From Bacillota bacterium (GTDB lineage Bacteria > Bacillota > Clostridia > Christensenellales > CAG-138): a stretch of DNA of 5,687 bases. The notes below the pieces were generated by a model. It did not search any database, had not been told where the DNA came from, and worked only from the letters and a program-made list of their open reading frames with translations. Positions 1 to 5,687 of this stretch are shown here, one piece after another. The position numbers were made by a program, and so were the translations under genes. How positions within the stretch are numbered: the first letter of the stretch is position 1; each line of letters starts with the position of its first letter. Location: positions 1 to 5,687 of the forward strand of contig JAEWZS010000013.1 of assembly GCA_023458355.1 (NCBI GenBank), written 5' to 3'.

Positions 1-1378
1 AGGGATACATACTCTTTGCGGTTTGCTCCTCCACAACCTTGCGTTTAATCTCGAGGCTCTTTTTAGCGGTGTGTACCAACTGGCAAAGCCGTGCACGGAA
101 TTCCGACTCGCTGCGCGAAACATAGGCTATGCGTGGAAGATTCACCGTGACAACGCCGATGGAGCCTGTGAGAGGGTTGGAGCCGAAAAGACCTCCGCCG
201 CGTTTACGAAGCTCCTTCGTGTCTAGCCTCAGCCTGCAGCACATGGATACCGCGTCCTCGGGAGAAAGCTCCGAATTGATGTAGTTGGAGAAATAAGGAA
301 TACCGTATTTGCAGGTAATCTCCATGAATTTATCGACTACCGGACTATTCCAGTCAAACTCTTTTGTGACATTAATGGTAGGGATGGGGAATGTGAATAC
401 GCGGCCCTTGCTGTCGCCTTCAAGCATAACGTCGCAAAACGCGGTGTTGAAAAGGTCCATCTCCGCCTGGAAATCGCCGTATGTATCCTCCGTGGGCTTG
501 CCGCAGTAGATGACAGGCTCGTCCTTTAAGGTGCGGGGCACCTTTATGTCGAAGGTAAGGTTCGAGAACGGACATTGGAAGCCTACGCGCGTGGGTACGT
601 TGATGTTGAAGATGAACTCCTGCAGCGCCTGTTTTATCGCTTTATAATCGAGCTTGTCGTAACGGATGAAAGGAGCGCAGTAGGTATCAAAAGACGACCA
701 AGCCTGTGCACCGGCGGTCTCGCCCTGTGTGGTGAATGTGGAGTTGACGATCTGCCCCAAAAACGATCTGAGATGCTTGGGAGGGCTTGATTCCACTTTA
801 CCGGGAACGCCGCCAAAGCCATTTGTAAGCACCTGCCTTAAGTCCCACCCGGCACAATAGGGGCCGAAGAAACCGAGATCATGCATATGGATATCGCCCG
901 ATATATGTGCCTCGCGCACCTCTGAGGGGTATACCTCGTGCAGCCAATACTGCTTGGTAAACCTTTCGCGGATGTAATTGTTCATGCCGTTGATAGAGCG
1001 CTGCGTGTTGGCGTTTTCTTTGATTTGCCAATCCTGATCGTTAAGATAGTTGGAAAACATCTCGATGGTTGCACCTATAAGCGCATTTGCTTCGCGCGAA
1101 GCGCGGCGCTTTTCGCGGTACAATATGTAGGCCTTGGCCGTGCGGGCATGTCCGTTTTCGATGAGAACCTTCTCTACGATGTCCTGCACACCTTCCACGT
1201 CGGCTACACCGTCGGGATATTTAAAACTTGCGATTTCGCCTGCCTGTACGGCAAGCCTTTCGCTCAAATCCCAATCATTGCCGCCCACAGCCTGCGCCGC
1301 CTTGAAGATGGCCAGCGCAATTTTCTCCTGCTTGTAGGGTACAAGCGCCCCATTGCGCTTGCGGATCATCTTCAACAT
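1..1378 (-). CDS. nrdD: Anaerobic (class III) ribonucleoside-triphosphate reductase, N-terminal 459 residues, partial
   Basis: The reading frame runs from ATG at 1378 off the left edge of the window, so the C-terminal part is missing. Class III reductases make dNTPs from NTPs in the cytoplasm without oxygen, using a glycyl radical set by the activase NrdG. Residues about 4-95 look like an ATP-cone allosteric domain (IRKRNGALVPYKQEKI near the start, AKAYILYREKRR at its end). The catalytic barrel follows, with DIHMHDLGFFGPYCAGWDL at 162-180, GFQCPFSNLTFD at 266-277 and SMCCRLRLD at 378-386. By family knowledge C175 and one of C380/C381 (probably C381, before Arg) correspond to the active-site cysteines, the latter to the thiyl-radical cysteine. 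Family members are roughly 700 residues or more, so about 60% is present; the glycyl-radical region is not visible. GGAGG at 1388-1384 lies five bases before the start, and no other in-frame start exists upstream before the stop at 1462-1460. An nrdG gene downstream would be expected but is out of view. Confidence 0.96.
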   Translation of the reverse strand, partial: MLKMIRKRNGALVPYKQEKIALAIFKAAQAVGGNDWDLSERLAVQAGEIASFKYPDGVADVEGVQDIVEKVLIENGHARTAKAYILYREKRRASREANALIGATIEMFSNYLNDQDWQIKENANTQRSINGMNNYIRERFTKQYWLHEVYPSEVREAHISGDIHMHDLGFFGPYCAGWDLRQVLTNGFGGVPGKVESSPPKHLRSFLGQIVNSTFTTQGETAGAQAWSSFDTYCAPFIRYDKLDYKAIKQALQEFIFNINVPTRVGFQCPFSNLTFDIKVPRTLKDEPVIYCGKPTEDTYGDFQAEMDLFNTAFCDVMLEGDSKGRVFTFPIPTINVTKEFDWNSPVVDKFMEITCKYGIPYFSNYINSELSPEDAVSMCCRLRLDTKELRKRGGGLFGSNPLTGSIGVVTVNLPRIAYVSRSESEFRARLCQLVHTAKKSLEIKRKVVEEQTAKSMYP

Positions 1379-1383
1379 AATAG

Positions 1384-1389
1384 CCTCCC
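1384..1389 (-). promoter_or_regulatory. Ribosome binding site of nrdD
   Basis: GGGAGG on the minus strand, five bases before the ATG at 1378. The spacing favours this ATG over the in-frame ATG three codons later (codon 4), which would lie 14 bases from the site. Confidence 0.85.
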
Positions 1390-1463
1390 ACTTGCCCCTA
1401 TAAATACGGACGATAATTCCGCCACGACCCCGTCGGGCATTCTTCCGGCCTTTCCGGCCCTAT

Positions 1464-1479
1464 ATACAAGATATTGTGG
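1464..1479 (-). promoter_or_regulatory. NrdR box 1 (promoter-distal operator of nrdD)
   Basis: The plus strand reads ATACAAGATATTGTGG, which matches 13 of 16 positions of the NrdR consensus as I recall it (ACACWATATATWGTGT). NrdR is the zinc-finger/ATP-cone repressor of ribonucleotide reductase genes and binds paired boxes. This box lies just downstream of the predicted nrdD transcription start (near 1497), where bound repressor would block early transcription. Its centre is exactly 31 bp from the second box, about three helical turns, which is the usual arrangement. Confidence 0.8.
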
Positions 1480-1494
1480 ATAAAGAATTTGGAT

Positions 1495-1510
1495 TGTAAA
1501 TATATAGTAG
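1495..1510 (-). promoter_or_regulatory. NrdR box 2 (degenerate, over the nrdD -10 element)
   Basis: The plus strand reads TGTAAATATATAGTAG. It matches the NrdR consensus at 10 of 16 positions: the AT-rich core and the GT on one side fit, while the other flank does not. Alone this would be weak. It is credible because its centre (1502/1503) is exactly 31 bp from that of box 1 (1471/1472), and because it covers the predicted -10 hexamer of nrdD at 1509-1504. Confidence 0.65.
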
Positions 1511-1533
1511 CAGAGCCGTAAGTTGTATGTCAA
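1504..1533 (-). promoter_or_regulatory. nrdD promoter (sigma-A/sigma-70 type, extended -10)
   Basis: On the minus strand a perfect -35 TTGACA at 1533-1528 is followed after 18 bases by TACTAT at 1509-1504 (4 of 6, with the key first, second and last bases kept). TGC immediately upstream supplies an extended -10 motif. Transcription would begin near 1497 and give a leader of about 118 bases. NrdR box 2 lies over the -10 element and box 1 just past the start. Confidence 0.75.
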
Positions 1534-1607
1534 TAGCCGTTTGGCAAAATTCGCCATATTTTGTACCAAAACAAGAGCGGTTATTATTCCTGCGCGAGTC
1601 TCTTTCG

Positions 1608-1636
1608 TTGACCGGTGTAAAGTGCGGTGATAGAAT
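1608..1636 (+). promoter_or_regulatory. Promoter of the GNAT-Nudix unit
   Basis: TTGACC at 1608-1613 and TAGAAT at 1631-1636 are separated by exactly 17 bases, each 5 of 6 to consensus, with TGA just before the -10 as an extended -10 motif. Transcription would start near 1643, leaving a leader of about 20 bases before the ATG at 1664. The -35 is 75 bp from the divergent -35 of nrdD, so the NrdR boxes are too far away to block this promoter directly. Confidence 0.8.
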
Positions 1637-1663
1637 GGGAAAAACAATAAGGCGGAGACGGGT

Positions 1664-2170
1664 ATGGAGTCAAAATTGCTTCGCGCGTGGCGAGAAAGCG
1701 ATGCGGCGGACTTGGTGCACGCGATTAACAACAAAAAGGTGATTGACAATTTGCGCGACGGTATCCCCTATCCATACACGCTCAAGGATGCGGAAACGTT
1801 CATCTTATCAAGGCTGAGTGCCGATAAGACGGCAATGTTTGCGTGGGCTATAACCCAGGAAGATCGCGTTATCGGCAGCATCGGAATATTTCGAAATAGC
1901 AACATCCATCGTCTTACCGCCGAGATGGGCTATTATCTGGGCGAGGATTACTGGGGGCGGGGTATCGCAACTAAGGCGGTTCGCGAGGCGGTGGGGTATG
2001 TGTTTGAACATACCGATATCCTCCGTATTTACGCGGAACCGTTTGCGAATAACATTGCGTCCTGCCGCGTGCTCGAAAAGGCGGGATTTGCATTTGAGGG
2101 TATATTGCGCAAAAATGCCATAAAAAACGGAGAGATACTCGACATGCGGCTTTACAGCATCGTGCGCTGA
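1664..2170 (+). CDS. GNAT family N-acetyltransferase, RimJ/RimL-like
   Basis: A 168-residue, single-domain cytoplasmic enzyme expected to move an acetyl group from acetyl-CoA to an amine; the substrate cannot be told from sequence. The N-terminal SKLLRAWRESDAADL opening is typical of this family. A central strand VIGSIGIF (69-76) leads to motif A, MGYYLGEDYWGRGIATKAV (88-106), whose GRGIA loop binds the CoA pyrophosphate. Motif B follows: LRIYAEPFANNIASCRVLEK (120-139) then AGF, with N130, S133 and Y123 in usual family positions. Length is normal and the domain looks intact. The ATG has GGAG at 1654-1657, six bases upstream, and a strong promoter behind it. The Nudix gene begins 17 bp after the stop with no terminator between, so the two are probably co-transcribed. 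Candidate roles include acetylating a protein N-terminus or a small amine; neither is shown. Confidence 0.93.
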   Translation: MESKLLRAWRESDAADLVHAINNKKVIDNLRDGIPYPYTLKDAETFILSRLSADKTAMFAWAITQEDRVIGSIGIFRNSNIHRLTAEMGYYLGEDYWGRGIATKAVREAVGYVFEHTDILRIYAEPFANNIASCRVLEKAGFAFEGILRKNAIKNGEILDMRLYSIVR

Positions 2171-2176
2171 ACGCAG

Positions 2177-2182
2177 AAAGGG
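2177..2182 (+). promoter_or_regulatory. Ribosome binding site that selects a TTG start for the Nudix gene
   Basis: AAAGGG followed by five A residues and then TTG at 2188. The first in-frame ATG (2209) is 26 bases from this site and has no purine-rich stretch at a useful distance, so TTG is the better start. Confidence 0.65.
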
Positions 2183-2187
2183 AAAAA

Positions 2188-2769
2188 TTGTCCTACATAC
2201 ACGACATTATGGCCTATGTTCCGCGAAACGAACAGGAGACGGCCGATAAAAAAGAAATATTGGACTTTATCGCACGCTTTCCTAACGACGTGCTGACACG
2301 AGAAAATCGTGTGGCGCATATCACAAGCTCGGGCTTTATCGTTAATGAAAGCTGCGACAGGGTATTGCTTGCCCATCATAACATTCGGGATGTATGGGCG
2401 TGGACGGGCGGCCATGCAGACGGCGAGGAGGATCTTCTGTCCGTAGCCATACGCGAGGCGAAGGAGGAAGCGGGCATAACGCACATACGGCCGCTCAAAA
2501 AGGAGATTGCCTCAATCGATATTCTGCCCGTTTTTGGGCATAATCGGCGTGGGATCTATGTGAGCACACATCTGCATCTCTCAATTGCCTATCTGCTTAT
2601 ATGCAGTCAAAATGATGAATTAACTCCGCGAGAAGATGAAAACACCGCCGTAGGCTGGTTTCCGTTTTCCTATTTCACGGCGGAGCATTTTAATGCGTCT
2701 GATGTTTATTTGTATAATAAGCTCATTGAAAGGTCTAAGGCGGTGTTTTCGCATATAAACGAACTCTGA
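2188..2769 (+). CDS. Nudix hydrolase (MutT-like)
   Basis: A 193-residue cytoplasmic Nudix protein. Nudix enzymes split nucleoside diphosphates linked to another group, releasing a phosphoryl or nucleotide moiety with a divalent metal. Residues 75-97 fit the Nudix box GX5EX7REUXEEXGU exactly: G75, E81, R89, E90, E93, E94, G96, with hydrophobics at 91 and 97. The metal-binding REAKEE core is intact, so activity is expected. The strand before it, VWAWTGGHADGEEDLLSVA (69-87), and a late GWFPF segment (156-160), where the family often has a substrate-selecting residue, complete the fold. About 40 residues precede the domain and about 30 follow, longer than minimal MutT. No substrate motif is recognised, so 8-oxo-dGTP, other NTPs, ADP-ribose or NAD-type substrates remain open. 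The start is TTG with AAAGGG upstream; an ATG seven codons later is the alternative. It sits 17 bp after the GNAT gene. Confidence 0.92.
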   Translation: MSYIHDIMAYVPRNEQETADKKEILDFIARFPNDVLTRENRVAHITSSGFIVNESCDRVLLAHHNIRDVWAWTGGHADGEEDLLSVAIREAKEEAGITHIRPLKKEIASIDILPVFGHNRRGIYVSTHLHLSIAYLLICSQNDELTPREDENTAVGWFPFSYFTAEHFNASDVYLYNKLIERSKAVFSHINEL

Positions 2770-2887
2770 TTGAACAGACTCCTGGAATAATGAGCTGAAC
2801 GCATAGCATGCATAATTCAAATAACTAAGATTTAAAATGAACTGAAATTCAATCTAAAACAACAGGGCATGTACACATTATTAAGAT
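2770..2887. other. AT-rich convergent intergenic spacer without a gene
   Basis: This gap between the Nudix stop and the purB terminator is visibly richer in A and T than the flanking genes. I see no frame with a plausible start and ribosome site, no tRNA-like fold and no strong hairpin with a T tract that would end the rightward transcript. It holds only short, probably chance repeats such as GCATAGCATGCAT near 2801. Confidence 0.5.
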
Positions 2888-2910
2888 AAAAAGCGGCCAA
2901 TAGGCCGCTT
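2888..2910 (-). terminator. Rho-independent terminator of the purA-purB operon
   Basis: On the minus strand AAGCGGCC, a TATT loop and GGCCGCTT form a perfect 8-bp stem, followed by TTTA, so five T residues run from the stem base. It begins five bases after the purB stop. Read on the plus strand the stem is the same but its tail (AAATATTATA) is a poor T tract, so it could stop the GNAT-Nudix transcript only weakly. Confidence 0.9.
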
Positions 2911-2915
2911 AAATA

Positions 2916-4334
2916 TTATACGTTCAAATCCTCTGTATCCTCTGCACCGTGAAGGTCCGGCAGCGTTTCGATAAATCGCTCCACTTGAACCTCCGCTCTT
3001 CCCGTAAGCGTTCGCGCATCCGCAATGGCTGCTATTTCCGCCGCGTCAAGAGGGAAGGCGGGGTCTTTTTGTAATCTTTCTAAAAGATCGCATGGTTCGC
3101 CGTCCTTCATACGAGCGGTTGCCGCCATGGAATGTGTGCGGATTACTTCGTGCAGTGCTTGCCTGTCGCCGCCCTTTTTCACGGCTGCCATCAAAAGGTT
3201 TTCCGTAACGAGGAAGGGGAGATATTGATTGAGATTTTTTTCGATGATTTTTTCGTTAACAACAAGCCCTTTTGCGACGTTTTGCACAAGCCTTAATACC
3301 GCGTCAATCGCGAGGAAAGCTTCGGGAATAGCGATGCGGCGGTTTGCAGAATCGTCAAGCGTTCGCTCAAGCCATTGTGAGCTTGCAGTCATGGCGGCGT
3401 TTTGTGCATCCGCCATCACATAGCGGGCAAGCGAGCAAACGCGCTCACAGCGCATGGGGTTTCGCTTATAAGCCATGGCCGAGGAACCGATCTGCTCTTC
3501 TTCAAAAGGCTCCTCCAGTTCACGCTCGTGCTGTAAAAGCCTAATATCGCTTGCGAAGCGGTAGGCACTTTGCGCTATGGCAGAAAGTGCATTCATAATG
3601 CGGCTGTCGAGCTTTCGCGGGTAGGTTTGCCCCGTCACGGGAAACATACTTTCAAATTTGAACTCCGTCGTGATAAAGCTGTTCAGCGCATCGGCCTTTT
3701 CATCGTTGCCGCCGAACAACTCTAAAAAGCTCGCCTCCGTGCCGGTTGTGCCGCGGCTGCCCAGGAAGCGGATGCTTTTGATTGTGAAATCAAGCTCGTC
3801 AAGATCCAGTAGAAAATCCTGCATCCAAAGCGCAGCGCGTTTTCCGACGGTAACCGGCTGTGCGGGTTGAAAATGCGTGTACCCCAAAGTAGGGAGAGCC
3901 TTATAGCGAAGCGCAAATGCCCTAAGCGCTTTGAGCACGCCGAGGAGTTCTTTTTTAAGATATAAGAGCGCGTCCCGGTACAGTATTAAATCTGCGTTAT
4001 CGGTCACATAGCAGCTCGTCGCTCCCATATGGAGTATGGCTTTTGCACTAGGCGCAGCAAGACCAAACCCATAAATGTGTGCCATCACATCGTGGCGCAC
4101 CTCTTTTTCCTTTTTAGCGATAGCAGCGTAATCGATGTCGTCGATATGTGCCGTAAGCTCCTCTATTTGTGCGCTTGTGATAGGGAGCCCCAAACGGCGC
4201 TCGCCTTCTGCTAAGGCAATCCAAAGGGAACGCCATGTTTTCACGCGCGTATCCTGCGAAAAAAGCTCGAGCATATAGCGTGACGCGTAGCGCGCAGACA
4301 GGGGGGATTCGTAGATACTCTTCTCCTTATCCAT
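2916..4334 (-). CDS. purB: Adenylosuccinate lyase
   Basis: PurB splits fumarate from two purine intermediates, SAICAR (giving AICAR) and adenylosuccinate (giving AMP). It is a cytoplasmic homotetramer of the fumarase/aspartase superfamily. Recognisable segments are RHDVMAH (80-86), MGATSCYVTDNADL (103-116), GYTHFQPAQPVTVGKR (151-166) and the signature loop GSSAMAYKRNP (283-293). H154 corresponds to the general acid/base histidine, and S285 to the mobile-loop serine now regarded as the base. At 472 residues it is longer than the roughly 430-residue Bacillus-type enzyme and, in motif wording (RHDVMAH, GATSCYV, YKRNPMR), resembles the longer animal-type lyase. The loop has Ala288 where the textbook signature SSxMPxKxNP has Pro. 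The ATG at 4334 lies four bases past the purA stop with AAGGTGAGG inside the purA end, which points to translational coupling. A terminator follows the stop directly. Confidence 0.97.
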   Translation of the reverse strand: MDKEKSIYESPLSARYASRYMLELFSQDTRVKTWRSLWIALAEGERRLGLPITSAQIEELTAHIDDIDYAAIAKKEKEVRHDVMAHIYGFGLAAPSAKAILHMGATSCYVTDNADLILYRDALLYLKKELLGVLKALRAFALRYKALPTLGYTHFQPAQPVTVGKRAALWMQDFLLDLDELDFTIKSIRFLGSRGTTGTEASFLELFGGNDEKADALNSFITTEFKFESMFPVTGQTYPRKLDSRIMNALSAIAQSAYRFASDIRLLQHERELEEPFEEEQIGSSAMAYKRNPMRCERVCSLARYVMADAQNAAMTASSQWLERTLDDSANRRIAIPEAFLAIDAVLRLVQNVAKGLVVNEKIIEKNLNQYLPFLVTENLLMAAVKKGGDRQALHEVIRTHSMAATARMKDGEPCDLLERLQKDPAFPLDAAEIAAIADARTLTGRAEVQVERFIETLPDLHGAEDTEDLNV

Positions 4335-4336
4335 AG

Positions 4337-4345
4337 CCTCACCTT
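4337..4345 (-). promoter_or_regulatory. purB ribosome binding site overlapping the end of purA
   Basis: AAGGTGAGG on the minus strand ends two bases before the purB ATG and contains the purA stop TGA (4341-4339). The upstream AAGG/AGGTG part gives the useful spacing. Ribosomes ending purA would stop on top of this site, a layout typical of coupled translation that keeps PurA and PurB in proportion. Confidence 0.75.
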
Positions 4346-5613
4346 AAAATAATATCTTCTCTTCTTGGGCCTACGCTTACATATGCGATCGGGCAGCAAA
4401 GTGACTTTTCGAGGAATAGCACATACTCTCGTGCGGCTTTAGGGAGATCTTTAAATTCGCGCACGGCGGAAATATCACAGCCCCAGCCGGGGAAAGTTTC
4501 AATTACAGGCTTTGCCCGGGTCAAAAGCGGTGTAAGCGGGAATTCCTCCGTTCGTTTGCCGTCAATCTCGTAGGCCGTGCAAACGGGGATCTCTTTCATA
4601 TAAGATAATACATCAAGCTTAGTTAAGGCAAGGGATGTAGCCCCCTGCACACGCACCCCGTAGCGCGTGGCGACGAGGTCCATTGGCCCTACGCGGCGCG
4701 GCCGTCCGGTGGCTGCACCGTATTCACCGCCCGCCTCGCGCAATTTTTCCGCTTCTTCCCCGTGCCATTCGGCCGTAAACGGGCCTTCCCCTACGCAGGT
4801 GGAGTATGCCTTAACAACACCTACCACTTCATCTACCTTTATATCGGGCGCGCCTGCGCCAATCGGCGCATAGGCGGCAAGCGGCGAGGAGGAGGAGGTG
4901 TAGGGGTAAATGCCGTAGTCTATATCTCGAAGCGCGCCGAGCTGCGCCTCAAACAGTATATTTTTGCCCGCTTTCTTTATGTCATGAAGTACCTTACCGG
5001 TGTCGCAGATATGCTCGCGAAGCGACATGCCATAGGTGTTAAGCCAATCTAACATATCTGTAAGCGCATAGGGTTTCTCGTTATAAACATGCTCGATGGT
5101 AAGGTTCTTCCAGGATAAAACGCTGCTTAAATGCTCCTTTAAATAGTCGGGAAGCAAAAGTTCGCCGGCCATAATGCCCTTTTTCATATATTTATCGCCG
5201 TAAACGGGGGAGATGCCGCGCTTTGTAGAGCCGTATTTGGCGTCTTTAAGCCGTGCCTCCTCAAGCTCGTCCTGCGCTTTGTGGAACGGGAATACCAAAA
5301 TAGCGCGGTCGCTGATCTTGAGGTTATCGGGTGTTATCGTAACACCGGCTAAGCGGAGCTTTGCAATTTCTCCCGAAAGGTGTTCAAGGTCAATTACGGT
5401 GCCATTGCCTAATATGTTTACAACGTTCGGGCTGAATATGCCCGAGGGGATGAGGTTCAACGCGAATTTCCCATATTCGTTGATGACCGTATGTCCCGCG
5501 TTGCTGCCGCCTTGATAGCGTACAACAGCACCGCAGTCCTTTGCCATAAGATCAACCATCCGCCCTTTTCCCTCGTCGCCCCAGTTGATGCCCACTACCG
5601 CACAAGATGCCAT
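4339..5613 (-). CDS. purA: Adenylosuccinate synthetase
   Basis: PurA joins IMP and aspartate with GTP to form adenylosuccinate, the first committed step to AMP; PurB, next in the operon, finishes the conversion. The 424 residues match the usual length. The P-loop-like opening NWGDEGKGR (10-18) carries catalytic D13 and K16; YQGGSNAGHT (33-42) carries the second catalytic histidine, H41. GSTKRGISPVYGDK (128-141) is the second signature region, GAATGRPRRVG (299-309) the aspartate/GTP loop, and TKLDVL (331-336) the guanine-binding motif. Several signature positions differ from the E. coli enzyme as I recall it: Asn10 for Gln, Arg18 for Lys, Ser37 for His, Pro305 for Arg, and FEAQLGALRD (221-230) in place of FEGAQGTLLD. 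I believe this divergent form also occurs in other Clostridia. The ATG at 5613 has AAGGGAG at 5629-5623, nine bases upstream, and a consensus promoter precedes it. No internal terminator separates it from purB. Confidence 0.96.
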   Translation of the reverse strand: MASCAVVGINWGDEGKGRMVDLMAKDCGAVVRYQGGSNAGHTVINEYGKFALNLIPSGIFSPNVVNILGNGTVIDLEHLSGEIAKLRLAGVTITPDNLKISDRAILVFPFHKAQDELEEARLKDAKYGSTKRGISPVYGDKYMKKGIMAGELLLPDYLKEHLSSVLSWKNLTIEHVYNEKPYALTDMLDWLNTYGMSLREHICDTGKVLHDIKKAGKNILFEAQLGALRDIDYGIYPYTSSSSPLAAYAPIGAGAPDIKVDEVVGVVKAYSTCVGEGPFTAEWHGEEAEKLREAGGEYGAATGRPRRVGPMDLVATRYGVRVQGATSLALTKLDVLSYMKEIPVCTAYEIDGKRTEEFPLTPLLTRAKPVIETFPGWGCDISAVREFKDLPKAAREYVLFLEKSLCCPIAYVSVGPRREDIILR

Positions 5614-5648
5614 AATTTTTTGCTCCCTTCACGTTTTTAGCCGTTCCG

Positions 5649-5677
5649 ATTATACCCCGATTGGGTAGAATGGTAAA
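5649..5677 (-). promoter_or_regulatory. purA-purB operon promoter
   Basis: On the minus strand a perfect TATAAT at 5654-5649 follows TTTACC (4 of 6 to TTGACA) at 5677-5672 after exactly 17 bases. Transcription would begin near 5642, giving a leader of about 29 bases, too short for a purine riboswitch. Any PurR-type site further upstream would be outside the window. Confidence 0.8.
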
Positions 5678-5687
5678 CAGAAGCGGC

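Noticed and set aside
938..1483. 181-codon open frame on the plus strand
   Set aside because: It is antisense to nrdD, which has clear family motifs on the minus strand, and it has no recognisable domain. It is a shadow of the real gene.
1559..1571. Inverted repeat TTTTG-TAC-CAAAA between the two divergent promoters
   Set aside because: Arms of five AT-rich bases with a three-base gap are common by chance and match no operator I know. It lies in neither core promoter.
1372..1749. 125-codon open frame on the minus strand across the divergent promoter region
   Set aside because: It overlaps the GNAT gene, both promoters, the NrdR boxes and the nrdD start in another frame. It shows no domain and is best seen as chance.
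2891..2910. The same hairpin read as the terminator of the GNAT-Nudix transcript
   Set aside because: The stem is symmetrical, but the rightward tail is AAATATTATA without a proper T run and it lies over 120 bases past the stop. It is assigned to purB with only weak bidirectional potential.
4762..5052. 96-codon open frame on the plus strand inside purA
   Set aside because: It lies antisense to well-conserved purA coding sequence, has glycine/arginine-rich low-complexity translation and no ribosome site worth naming.
5614..5642. Purine riboswitch or PurR site in the purA leader
   Set aside because: The predicted leader is about 29 bases, too short for an aptamer plus expression platform, and no PurBox-like repeat is visible in the remaining sequence to the window edge.
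1..5687. Signs of a mobile element, CRISPR array or defence island
   Set aside because: No transposase, integrase, phage or toxin-antitoxin-like protein, no spaced repeats and no attachment-site repeats were seen. The genes are intact metabolic ones with similar composition.

Overview
The window reads as a housekeeping stretch of a strictly or facultatively anaerobic Gram-positive bacterium, most likely a member of Clostridia. The support is an oxygen-sensitive class III ribonucleotide reductase, a PurA/PurB pair of the types I associate with Clostridia, strong purine-rich Shine-Dalgarno sites, a TTG start, sigma-A type promoters and a base composition near balanced G+C. This placement is an inference from protein character. 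No rRNA, tRNA, CRISPR array, insertion sequence or phage gene was seen.

Layout. Positions 1-1378 (minus strand) hold the N-terminal 459 codons of nrdD, the anaerobic ribonucleoside-triphosphate reductase; its 3' end with the glycyl-radical site lies outside the window. Positions 1379-1663 are a divergent regulatory region. For nrdD it has a TTGACA / extended -10 promoter and two NrdR-box-like sequences whose centres are exactly 31 bp apart. For the rightward genes it has a TTGACC-17-TAGAAT promoter. Positions 1664-2769 (plus strand) form a two-gene unit: a RimJ/RimL-like GNAT acetyltransferase, then 17 bp later a Nudix hydrolase that starts at TTG. An AT-rich gap of 146 bp follows and carries a perfect 8-bp stem terminator. 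Positions 5613-2916 (minus strand) are purA then purB, four bases apart, with a consensus TATAAT promoter near the window's right edge and the terminator just after purB.

How the genes fit together. PurA and PurB are the two enzymes that convert IMP to AMP through adenylosuccinate; PurB also acts earlier in IMP synthesis. NrdD turns NTPs into dNTPs under anoxia. The Nudix protein hydrolyses some nucleoside-diphosphate-linked compound, and the GNAT protein acetylates an unknown amine. Most of the window is therefore about nucleotide pools, but only purA-purB is a clear pathway operon.

I found no sign of a wholly undescribed system. The best second-look items are the NrdR operator architecture at nrdD, the altered substrate loop of PurA, and the GNAT-Nudix pair divergent from nrdD.
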